This document shows, piece by piece, positions 1 to 6,265 of a stretch of 9,947 nt of DNA (position 1 is the stretch's first letter; every line of letters starts with the position of its first letter). The stretch lies in the NCBI GenBank assembly GCA_964448395.1, contig CAYUWM010000055.1, forward strand, positions 1 through 9,947, read 5' to 3'. Position numbers and translations under genes: made by a program. The DNA comes from CAYUWM01 sp964448395 (GTDB lineage: Bacteria; Chloroflexota; Dehalococcoidia; E44-bin15). The notes beneath the pieces were generated by a model that saw nothing but the letters and a program-made list of their open reading frames with translations, ran no database searches and had not been told where the DNA came from.

Positions 1-439
1 CAGTGAGTGGTGAGGGCCCATCAGCATAGCCAAGTTACTAGTATTCGCAGATAGGTAAATCCAAATCTAATTGGTCAGATAACATTGGATTTTACGTTAT
101 GACTTTCGTTTAAGCCACGGTTGAACCGAAATACCTCTGTGTTCACCCGGTACGATTTCCCTCCATATACGGCAGGCGCTTCTTCATCAGCATCCTAGCG
201 CATCTATTCTTGAATGAACGCGGCACCGCACGAACCGTCGGATCATCACTGCCCAGCCAAGACTTCTTTCGATAGCGGACTTGTACAGCGTAATTGCACA
301 GGGGCCCTATCTTGTGGTATACTGAATACCGTAGTTTCAGTTTAGGTTATTACAAGCTTCCTGGAATCCCCTCAGATTTATGCCAAGTGTTGGATGACCC
401 AGAACTCTAACTAGAATCTTGAACAGAGGAGGTTATCCA
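1..439. other. Non-coding left flank
   Basis: I see no credible coding region, tRNA or rRNA here; frames on both strands are broken by stops. Two small items can be seen. An 8-bp inverted repeat AAATCCAA (57-64) / TTGGATTT (85-92) has a 20-base loop and a short T-run after it, which could be the 3' end of a transcript entering from the left, but the long loop makes this weak. The second is the promoter candidate at 294-323, listed separately. The base composition looks more AT-rich than the minus-strand operons further right. Confidence 0.6.
294..323 (+). promoter_or_regulatory. Candidate sigma-70 type promoter for the zinc-ribbon genes
   Basis: A -10 like TATACT (318-323, five of six matches to TATAAT) lies 18 bases after a poor -35 like TTGCAC (294-299, three of six matches). 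A 5-bp dyad GGTAT (316-320) / ATACC (326-330) straddles the -10 and could be an operator or chance. The first gene starts at 440, so the leader would be about 110 bases long. The call rests mainly on the -10 and on the lack of a better candidate upstream of the plus-strand genes. Confidence 0.3.
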
Positions 440-628
440 TTGAGTTTTCAAGACAAGTCGATCCGATGTTCCGATTGTGGAACTACTTTCACATTTAGCT
501 CTGGGGAACAAGAGTACTTCCAAACTAAAGGCTTTACCAATGAGCCTAAGCGTTGCCCCACATGCCGCCGTGACAACAAGGCAAAACGTTCTGGCGGTGG
601 TAACAGCAGCTACAGTTCTAAGTGGTAA
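440..628 (+). CDS. Small zinc-ribbon protein (PF13451-like)
   Basis: Encodes 62 residues with two CxxC knuckles, C10-S-D-C13 and C39-P-T-C42, that should bind one zinc ion. The pattern between them, with TFTFSSGEQEYF and KGFTNEPKRC, matches the small 'probable zinc-ribbon' family common in anaerobic bacteria. The tail is basic and Gly/Ser-rich (KAKRSGGGNSSYSSKW), which hints at nucleic-acid contact, but the family's role is not established. The TTG start at 440 is chosen because AGAGGAGG (425-432) sits seven bases upstream. An in-frame TTG at 419 would place the Shine-Dalgarno inside the gene and is unlikely. The gene is on the opposite strand from the metabolic operons and has its own promoter candidate near 294-323. 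It is followed after 141 bases by a second small metal-binding gene. Confidence 0.88.
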   Translation: MSFQDKSIRCSDCGTTFTFSSGEQEYFQTKGFTNEPKRCPTCRRDNKAKRSGGGNSSYSSKW

Positions 629-635
629 ATGCTTC

Positions 636-674
636 GTGCCTTCAACGCCTGGTGTGGTAAACACACGAAGGCAC
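636..674 (+). other. Stem-loop between the two zinc-ribbon genes
   Basis: GTGCCTTC (636-643) pairs exactly with GAAGGCAC (667-674). Inside it GTGTG (652-656) pairs with CACAC (662-666) around the loop GTAAA, leaving an eight-base bulge on the left side (644-651). It begins eight bases after the stop codon of the first small gene. There is no T-run after it, so it is not a typical intrinsic terminator. It may be an mRNA 3'-end stabiliser or processing structure. Confidence 0.4.
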
Positions 675-731
675 TATGAGTGGAGTGTCATGCGGCCGGA
701 AGTTCCAATAGGTGAAGTTGAATCGCAGGAT

Positions 732-763
732 CCCCTCCTGGTAACAGAAGGGGCACAAGGAGG
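732..763 (+). promoter_or_regulatory. Possible Shine-Dalgarno-sequestering structure
   Basis: CCCCT (732-736) can pair with AGGGG (749-753). Alternatively the overlapping CCTCC (734-738) can pair with the GGAGG (759-763) that forms the Shine-Dalgarno of the gene starting at 770. The two pairings exclude each other, so the leader could hide or expose the ribosome site. The stems are short, and an A/G-rich Shine-Dalgarno meeting a C/T-rich tract can occur by chance. Confidence 0.25.
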
Positions 764-769
764 CTCAAA

Positions 770-994
770 TTGACGCAATATTATCAATCCCCTTTTCAGG
801 CATACCTAAAATCAGATGTTTGGAAGTGTAAAGAGTCATTATCGGGAGCACACCACTGGGTAGAGAATAAAACGTTGTATGAAGATCACAATGTCTTTAA
901 ATGTGTGGATTGCGGCGAAGAACGGCAGTTCAATAACTTTTTCCAGAGGAACTCGCTAAGAAAACCAGTCAAGTCTTTGGAACCGCTTACTTAA
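770..994 (+). CDS. Small hypothetical protein with a putative C/H zinc-binding site
   Basis: Encodes 74 residues. The potential metal ligands are C20, H28 and H29, then C45-V-D-C48-G. The layout, a cysteine followed by a His-His-Trp and then a CxxCG knuckle with EERQF, resembles short zinc-ribbon proteins found in Dehalococcoidia-like genomes. I know of no assigned function. The TTG start at 770 is supported by AAGGAGG (757-763) six bases upstream. The C-terminus (KPVKSLEPLT) is basic and probably disordered. It may be co-transcribed with the zinc-ribbon gene at 440-628, since no separate promoter is obvious in the 141-base spacer, although that spacer contains two possible RNA structures. 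The clear ribosome site and the conserved-looking metal motif make it a probable real gene. Confidence 0.68.
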   Translation: MTQYYQSPFQAYLKSDVWKCKESLSGAHHWVENKTLYEDHNVFKCVDCGEERQFNNFFQRNSLRKPVKSLEPLT

Positions 995-1301
995 TACATA
1001 TGCAAAGTTGCTGGAGCCAGGTAGAGCATACAACGATGTTCTGTCGCTCTTAATCGCTCTAGCACAAACCGACGGTCAAGTGGCACCCAGATGATTCGCC
1101 CGTCAGCCCCAGAGACCGACGTCTCGTCCATGCAGAACCGGTATGCCACATGGTGAGATGGATGAATGGATGGAGAAGGCGAGGCGTGCTGCAATTTCTA
1201 TGGAATAAATGAAGGGGTAAGGGTTGAGTGTATCTGGACTGAATCTACCCTTGAATTTTCAGTTTAGTGCCCCCAAGGAGATTCGAAACTAGGCAGTTCA
1301 A
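995..1301. other. Intergenic region between convergent units
   Basis: This 307-base stretch separates the plus-strand zinc-ribbon genes from the 3' end of the minus-strand ACT gene. No convincing gene is seen. A minus-strand frame from 1194 (TTG) to 991 gives 67 residues with no recognisable family and no Shine-Dalgarno, and a stop codon lies two codons upstream of its start. AAGGGT (1219-1224) can pair with ACCCTT (1247-1252) and would lie just downstream of the ACT gene, but the loop is 22 bases, so it is only a weak terminator candidate. The 11-mer TTTCAGTTTAG occurs here (1257-1267) and at 335-345 in the same orientation. Confidence 0.5.
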
Positions 1302-1730
1302 CTACAAGCTATATATCTCGTTGCCGAAGGTATGCACCCAGTTCTTATGCAGGATATCCACCGCCTCATCCGTCCGGTCCACGCCCAAGATGACGATAGG
1401 CTGCCAATCTTCACCCCGGCCCAGGAACGAGTAGAAATAGAGGACATTTATCTTGGCCACCTTGAGCGGCTTTAGGACAGCGCGGAGGCCGCCGGGGTGA
1501 TCTGGGATCTCCACTGCGATGACTTCGTCGATGTGAGTCTTGTAGCCGTTGCTCTTGAGGACGTTGGCTGTTTTCACCGGGTCGTCGGTGACGAACCTGA
1601 CCGTGCTTATCTTGGAGGTGTCGGCCACGGAGATGGCCCTGATGTTAATGCCCTCATCACCCAGGCATTCGCTAATGCCCAGGAAGGTCCCGGGCACGTT
1701 GTCCAGTGTCACCGATATTTGTTTTACCAT
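1302..1730 (-). CDS. Tandem ACT-domain protein
   Basis: Encodes 142 residues made almost wholly of two ACT domains. The first, about residues 1-66, shows the ligand-loop pattern NVPG (11-14) followed by GDEGINIRAISV. The second, about 67-138, starts at EVIAVEIPDHPGGL. ACT domains bind small ligands, usually amino acids, and control enzymes or transcription; no catalytic domain is attached here. The ATG at 1730 is chosen because MVKQISVTL is the usual beginning of an ACT fold. A longer frame from 1787 would read through the repeat at 1757-1823 and give an implausible N-terminus. The gene lies 90 bases downstream of korC on the same strand and may share its transcript. Stand-alone ACT proteins are often encoded beside 2-oxoacid:ferredoxin oxidoreductases. 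I infer that it senses an amino acid, perhaps a branched-chain one. Confidence 0.85.
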   Translation of the reverse strand: MVKQISVTLDNVPGTFLGISECLGDEGINIRAISVADTSKISTVRFVTDDPVKTANVLKSNGYKTHIDEVIAVEIPDHPGGLRAVLKPLKVAKINVLYFYSFLGRGEDWQPIVILGVDRTDEAVDILHKNWVHTFGNEIYSL

Positions 1731-1747
1731 TTGACCAACCCCCTTGA

Positions 1748-1765
1748 TCCCCCAGACTTGGGGGA
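1748..1765. other. GC-rich hairpin upstream of the ACT gene
   Basis: TCCCCCA (1748-1754) pairs perfectly with TGGGGGA (1759-1765) around the loop GACT. It lies 17 bases upstream of the ACT start codon and overlaps one end of the dispersed repeat. No T-run follows on the minus strand, where the sequence goes on as TCAAGGGGGTTGG towards the start codon, so it is more likely an element of the repeat or an mRNA structure than a terminator. Confidence 0.5.
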
Positions 1766-1823
1766 AGTAATTAGAATTAGGGGACACCCCTAAAACCCCG
1801 ACAGGAAGTATCCTGTACCTCTA
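1757..1823 (+). repeat. Dispersed 67-bp repeat, copy B (3' side of the kor operon)
   Basis: Aligns without gaps to the reverse complement of 4420-4486, with 51 of 67 positions identical by my manual count. It contains the stem TTAGGGG (1777-1783) / CCCCTAA (1787-1793) with the loop ACA, and a second stem ACAGGA (1801-1806) / TCCTGT (1811-1816). One end coincides with the TAG stop codon of korC (1821-1823). The same sequence, read on the minus strand, lies between korC and the ACT gene and could attenuate transcription. It encodes no protein; a miniature mobile element or a regulatory RNA element are both possible. Confidence 0.65.
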
Positions 1824-2343
1824 TTTAACGGAATTAAACCCTGCGTTTATTGCTTTTTCATTGATGGCGATGAGCTTGTGCTTGTTCTTCAGGGTGCTCC
1901 TGAGGCCATCCATTATACCGTCCAGCGACACGATGCCGCTTACCCTGATGAAAGCGCCGAGCATGACCATGTTCGCCGACCTAGCACTTCCCAGCTCCTT
2001 GGCAATGGCGTCCACCGCTACGCGCACGACCTCAATGTCATCACGCGACGTGCCGGACTGTATCAGCGATGAGTTTAGGAAGAGTGCGCCACCCGATTTG
2101 ATCTGGTTCTGAAACCTGGCCAGCGAGGGCTGGTTCATGGCGATGACGAAATCGGGAGAAGAGGCGATGGGCGATGCGATCTCCTCGTCGGAGACGGCCA
2201 CGGTGCAGTTGGCCGTCCCGCCGCGCACCTCGGCGCCGTAGGATGGCAGGTAGGTCACGTAGCTGCCCTCGGCCATAGCCGCCTGCGCCAAGCTCAAGCC
2301 CATAGAGATAACCCCCTGGCCCCCGAAGCCGGATATCAGCGTC

Positions 2344-2354
<11 letters not shown>
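1821..2354 (-). CDS. korC: 2-oxoacid:ferredoxin oxidoreductase, gamma subunit
   Basis: Encodes 177 residues, a usual length for a separate gamma subunit. The N-terminus has GFGGQGV (9-15), the glycine-rich signature of this family, followed by PSYGAEVRGG (37-46). In this enzyme class the gamma subunit helps bind coenzyme A and completes the active site formed by the alpha and beta chains. The ATG at 2354 overlaps the end of korB by 11 bases, so translation is probably coupled; only a weak GGG-type ribosome site is seen. It is the last gene of the korDABC cluster, and its stop codon abuts the 67-bp repeat. I call it korC by position and family. Which oxoacid the complex uses is judged better from the alpha subunit. 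Confidence 0.92.
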
Positions 2355-3095
<741 letters not shown>

Positions 3096-3099
<4 letters not shown>

Positions 3100-4172
3100 T
3101 TGCCACCCTTCAATCCCTTCTGATAGTAAACGCGCGCGATGGCCTGCTGCAGCTCGCTGGGCGTGGGTATCACGCCTCCGGTGCGCCCGTAGAAGGAGAC
3201 CTCGGCCGAGCCCTCCAGCGCCAGCTTCACATCCTCCAGCATCTGACCCATGTTCATCTCGATGTCCAGGAAATGCCCCTTATTCTCTGCCAGATGTTTT
3301 ATAGCCTCGGACGGGAAGGGCCAGAGCGTGATGGGACGTAACATTCCGACCTTGAGCCCCTCTTTTCTGGCGTTCTTGATCGCGCCTTTTGCGATGCGGG
3401 CTGCTATGCCGAAAGCGACAACTACAAGCCTGGCGTCCTCCAGCATGAACGTATCGAAAGCGACCTCGTCGCGTTTGATTATCTCGTACCTTCGGAACAG
3501 GCTCCAGTTCAGCTCTTCAAGCGTCGCCGGGTTCGACGTAAACGTCTTTACGATGCGGCTGGGGCGGCCTTTGGCCCCGCGCAGCTCATCATCCCTCACC
3601 GGCAGTACTGTGGGAGCCTCGTATTCAAATTCCACCGGCTCTTTCATTTGTCCCAGCACGCCATCGCCCAGTATCATCGCCGGCATCTTGTACTTGTCGG
3701 CAAGATCGAACGCCTTATGCGTCAGGTCCGCCAGCTCCTGCACCGACGACGGCCCGAGCACTATCGTTCGATAATCCCCATGCCCACCACCCCTGGTAGC
3801 CTGAAGATAGTCCGACTGGGACGCCGCTATGCTACCCAATCCCGGACCGCCACGCGACATATTGACGATGACTGATGGAAGCTCGCAGGCGGCCAAGTAG
3901 GAGATGCCCTCCTGCTTCAGGCTGATACCCGGGCTTGAGGAGGAGGTCATGACCCGCACCCCGGCCAGGCTGGCGCCAAAGACCATATTGATAGCGGAGA
4001 TCTCACTCTCGGCCTGGATGAAGGTGCAGCCCTTCTTCCGTCCTAGATGCGCCGCCATGTACTCGGTGAGCTCGTTCTGCGGTGTGATGGGATAGCCGAA
4101 GTAGCACTGGCAGCCAGCCCTTATCGCCGCCTCGCCGATGGCGCTGTTGCCATCCATGAGCACTTTAGTCAC
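3096..4172 (-). CDS. korA: 2-oxoacid:ferredoxin oxidoreductase, alpha subunit (VorB/KorA type)
   Basis: Encodes 358 residues. GYPITPQNELTEYM (from residue 26) is the substrate-pocket motif, and the stretch around ESEISAINMVFG then VMTSSSSPGISL is typical of alpha subunits. The sequence RGGPGLGSIAASQSDYLQAT and the HGDYRTIVLGPSSVQE region look most like proteins annotated as 3-methyl-2-oxobutanoate:ferredoxin oxidoreductase VorB, so branched-chain oxoacids are a plausible substrate. 2-oxoglutarate cannot be excluded from sequence alone. The GTG start at 4172 overlaps the korD stop by eight bases and has AGAGGT (4178-4183, minus strand) five bases upstream. The alpha chain pairs with korB, korC and the ferredoxin-like korD encoded on either side. 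It is cytoplasmic, with no signal peptide or membrane segment. Confidence 0.95.
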
Positions 4173-4374
4173 GATATACCTCTATAGCCACCTCGGGGCA
4201 GACCAGCGCGCAGATGGCGCACCCGCTGCACTCGCCGTCTTTTACGCACGTAGCGACCCTGTAGCCGTTGGCGTTGAGCTTATCGGACATGCCGACAGCA
4301 CCCTTGGGGCAGAACAGGGTGCAGAGCCCGCACCCCTTGCAGAACTCCTGATCTATCTCGATGTATCCCTTCAT
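4165..4374 (-). CDS. korD: 2-oxoacid:ferredoxin oxidoreductase, delta subunit (2x[4Fe-4S] ferredoxin)
   Basis: Encodes 69 residues with two [4Fe-4S] motifs, C12-x2-C15-x2-C18-x3-C22-P and C49-x2-C52-x2-C55-x3-C59-P. There is one extra cysteine at 43, just before the second motif. It carries electrons from the korB cluster to external ferredoxin. It is the first gene of the korDABC order. The ATG at 4374 is the only sensible start, since the motif begins at residue 12 and no other start codon is in frame just upstream. No clear Shine-Dalgarno precedes it, which is unusual beside the well-marked genes around it and may mean that leader structure governs initiation. The predicted promoter lies about 165 bases upstream. 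Confidence 0.93.
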   Translation of the reverse strand: MKGYIEIDQEFCKGCGLCTLFCPKGAVGMSDKLNANGYRVATCVKDGECSGCAICALVCPEVAIEVYRD

Positions 4375-4414
4375 GTAGATGTCTATTGTATAGCTAAACT
4401 CGCCTTCACTGCAA

Positions 4415-4428
4415 GCACCTAGAGGTGC
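4415..4428 (-). promoter_or_regulatory. Leader hairpin upstream of korD
   Basis: GCACC (4415-4419) pairs with GGTGC (4424-4428) around the loop TAGA. A flanking CTGCA (4409-4413) could instead pair with TGCAG (4426-4430), giving an alternative fold. It lies 41 bases upstream of the korD start codon, in a leader that has no obvious Shine-Dalgarno. The stems are short, and any regulatory role is inference. Confidence 0.3.
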
Positions 4429-4486
4429 AGAGAAGCTCCTGACGAGGTTTTAGGGATATCCCCTAAATCTTGTTAAGTCCCCCAAC
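4420..4486 (-). repeat. Dispersed 67-bp repeat, copy A (5' side of the kor operon)
   Basis: This is the inverted partner of 1757-1823, lying in the korD leader. Its stem pairs 4449-4455 with 4461-4467. Just outside it, TGTTAG (4488-4493) pairs with CTAACA (4497-4502). At the central stem both copies keep pairing although the bases differ: the innermost pair is G-C in copy B and G-U on the minus strand in copy A. The outer pair is T-A in copy A and mismatched in copy B. The kept stem suggests the RNA or DNA structure matters to the element. Confidence 0.65.
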
Positions 4487-4538
4487 TTGTTAGTGACTAA
4501 CAGTGTGATTTTCATCGTCGATTCCTATGTGCGGGAAG

Positions 4539-4566
4539 CATATAGCTGTGGTTTGTCATTTGTCAA
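4539..4566 (-). promoter_or_regulatory. Promoter candidate for the korDABC operon
   Basis: On the minus strand a perfect -35 TTGACA (4566-4561) is followed after 16 bases by TATATG (4544-4539), four of six matches to TATAAT. It lies in the intergenic space between metF and korD, in the right orientation, and leaves a leader of about 165 bases containing copy A of the 67-bp repeat. The perfect -35 and the location make this the best promoter in the window, though the -10 is only fair. Confidence 0.5.
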
Positions 4567-4588
4567 CAAAGAGGACGCGGACTGCAGG

Positions 4589-4614
4589 ATCAGCCAGCCA
4601 ACTGGCTAGCTGAT
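4589..4614 (-). terminator. Stem-loop after metF, possible terminator
   Basis: An 11-pair stem (4589-4599 with 4604-4614, loop AACT) lies 68 bases beyond the metF stop codon and just upstream of the kor promoter. One pair is C-A on the plus strand but G-U on the minus strand, so the structure is complete only in a minus-strand transcript, as expected for the end of the met unit. No T-run follows it on that strand, so intrinsic termination would be weak; it may instead protect the mRNA 3' end. Confidence 0.45.
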
Positions 4615-4682
4615 GCGGCCAAAGGGGAATTGAATAAATGACGGCCTTTAAAAAAGATATTTCGTCACTATGGGATTATAGC

Positions 4683-5570
4683 TCAATGCAACCCTGCGGC
4701 TGTAAGTATATCCGGCACAACCTCTTCCTTGCCGATCGCCATAATGTGAACCCCATCGCAGATGGAGTCTTTCTTAAGCCGAGCTATCATCCGGCCGGCG
4801 ATCTCTATCCCTTTGTTCAGGGCCTCGCCCTTGGGTGCGCCCTCGAGCTCCTGGATCAAATCCTGGGGGACAAAGATACCAGGGACATTCTCATTCATAT
4901 ACTTAGCCATCCTTGCCGACACCAGCAAGACTATGCCCGCCAGTATCTTCACCGGGAATCTGCGGGCGAACTCCATGAATCTACTGAAGTCATCAAGGTC
5001 ATATATCGCCTGCGTCTGGAAAAACTCAGCCCCCGATTCCACCTTCTTTTCAAATTTTATAAGCTGGGGTTCGATAGGATTGGCCTCCGGGGTCACGATG
5101 GCACCCGCGCAGAACTTGACCGCGCCGTCGAGATCGTTTCCCCCGAGATCGGTGCCCGATTCCATCTGCCTTATCGCCCGCAACAGCTGAACGGAATCGA
5201 GTTCAAAAATACCCCTAGCCTGTTTGTGGTCCCCGACGGGGACAGCATCACCGGTGAGGCAGAGCACATTCCTCACCCCTCTGGTGTAAGCCAGAAGGAG
5301 GTCAGCTTGAAGGGCCATTTGGTTGCGGTCGCGGCAGGTCATCTGAAGAATGGGTTCTCCACCACGCTCCTTGATCTCCAGGCAACCGCCGATAGAGGGA
5401 AAACGCATGACCGAGCTCTGGTGGTCGGTAACATTGATCGCGTCTACAATATCCCTGAGCAGCTCGATATGGTGGCACATCTTATCAATATTGGTGCCCT
5501 TCGGCGGACCGATCTCGCTGGTAACTAAAAATTTACCCGAGTCAAGAGCCTCTTTGAAACTTGTCGTCAT
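4683..5570 (-). CDS. metF: 5,10-methylenetetrahydrofolate reductase, catalytic subunit
   Basis: Encodes 295 residues, a TIM-barrel flavoprotein that reduces 5,10-methylene-THF to 5-methyl-THF in the methyl branch of the Wood-Ljungdahl pathway. E19 in SEIGPPKG corresponds to the catalytic glutamate of the family. D108 in CLTGD corresponds to the flavin/folate aspartate, followed by VGDHKQARGIFELDS as in the MetV-associated type. The ATG at 5570 is chosen because AGGAGG (5577-5582, minus strand) lies six bases upstream. A GTG at 5585 would overlap the metV stop but bury that ribosome site. The Shine-Dalgarno overlaps the metV stop codon, so the two are translationally coupled. MetV-paired MetF proteins commonly receive electrons through partner iron-sulfur proteins, not always directly from NADH. 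The flavoproteins encoded upstream are the likely partners. Confidence 0.95.
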   Translation of the reverse strand: MTTSFKEALDSGKFLVTSEIGPPKGTNIDKMCHHIELLRDIVDAINVTDHQSSVMRFPSIGGCLEIKERGGEPILQMTCRDRNQMALQADLLLAYTRGVRNVLCLTGDAVPVGDHKQARGIFELDSVQLLRAIRQMESGTDLGGNDLDGAVKFCAGAIVTPEANPIEPQLIKFEKKVESGAEFFQTQAIYDLDDFSRFMEFARRFPVKILAGIVLLVSARMAKYMNENVPGIFVPQDLIQELEGAPKGEALNKGIEIAGRMIARLKKDSICDGVHIMAIGKEEVVPDILTAAGLH

Positions 5571-5581
5571 CTCTCTCCTCC

Positions 5582-6226
5582 TCACGGGACCTTGAATATT
5601 CGCGGCCGGGGCACGACCTGAGAATTCCTGATCGGTTGATATATTTTCATCAGATCGAGCCTGCCCTGTTCCTTAAGGCGCTGATAAATTAGTGTCCAGG
5701 CACAATCCTTATCCTTATCGATCTCGCACTTACCATTGTTAGTGCCGCCGCAGGGCCCATTCAACAACCCTTTATGGCACGCCGTTATCGGGCAGATGCC
5801 TGCAGTATAGCCCAGAACGCACCTGCCGCATTGATCGCAAATCTCGCGGAAGAAACCGGAGTCGTCCTCCATACCGATGAACAGCGTATCGAGCGCTGGT
5901 ATAACCGGCTTGCCGATATAAGAGCTGACCCGCTGCACGCCCAGGGCGCAGGACATCACCAGCAGGCAATCTGCGATCTGGATGGCGCCTTCGGTCTCGC
6001 GTAATGCATCCTCGGTCATCCCATCGCAGGCTGTGGGAATCACGGTCCAACCGGGGACCATCTTACCCATCCCCTGCAGGTGCTGTTTCATCTCCATCAC
6101 TTGATCTATCCCCCCAGTCTTGGTCATGGTGGCACACGTTCCACATCCGACGAGGAACACCCGTTCCATGCCCTGAATCTGCTGCTCGATCTCCTCCAGG
6201 GGTTTCTGTTTGGTAATGGATTTCAT
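5582..6226 (-). CDS. metV: MetV, iron-sulfur partner of methylenetetrahydrofolate reductase
   Basis: Encodes 214 residues of the MetV family (often labelled methylene-THF reductase C-terminal domain). N-terminal C28-G-T-C31 and the C-terminal series CDQCGRC, GICPITAC, GPCGG and GKC provide cysteines for iron-sulfur cluster and zinc binding. In acetogens MetV forms a complex with MetF and passes electrons to it; MetF alone is not the full physiological enzyme there. The ATG at 6226 has GGAGG (6234-6238, minus strand) seven bases upstream. The gene starts 39 bases after the NuoF-GltD fusion and runs directly into metF, so all four genes of this unit are probably transcribed together. The order with a NAD(P)H flavoprotein upstream differs from the Moorella-type metVF cluster, which has hdrABC and mvhD. 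Confidence 0.92.
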   Translation of the reverse strand: MKSITKQKPLEEIEQQIQGMERVFLVGCGTCATMTKTGGIDQVMEMKQHLQGMGKMVPGWTVIPTACDGMTEDALRETEGAIQIADCLLVMSCALGVQRVSSYIGKPVIPALDTLFIGMEDDSGFFREICDQCGRCVLGYTAGICPITACHKGLLNGPCGGTNNGKCEIDKDKDCAWTLIYQRLKEQGRLDLMKIYQPIRNSQVVPRPRIFKVP

Positions 6227-6265
6227 ATTGCCACCTCCCGGCTTACATGCTATACAGCAGAGGCC

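Noticed and set aside
407..664. An 85-residue minus-strand open frame over the first zinc-ribbon gene
   Set aside because: It overlaps a small gene with a conserved CxxC pattern and a strong Shine-Dalgarno on the plus strand, and has neither itself.
1275..1300. A tRNA T-arm-like GATTCGAA sequence
   Set aside because: No acceptor, D or anticodon stems can be drawn around it, so it is not a tRNA.
1731..1787. A 19-residue N-terminal extension of the ACT protein
   Set aside because: The extension would be encoded by the dispersed repeat and hairpin DNA, and the ACT fold starts naturally at the ATG at 1730.
3250..3774. A 174-residue plus-strand open frame
   Set aside because: It is antisense to korA. 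The serine-rich, low-information translation is typical of a shadow frame.
4638..5528. A 296-residue open frame on the plus strand
   Set aside because: It lies antisense to metF, whose protein is clearly recognisable on the other strand, and its translation shows no family features. Long antisense frames are common in GC-rich genes.
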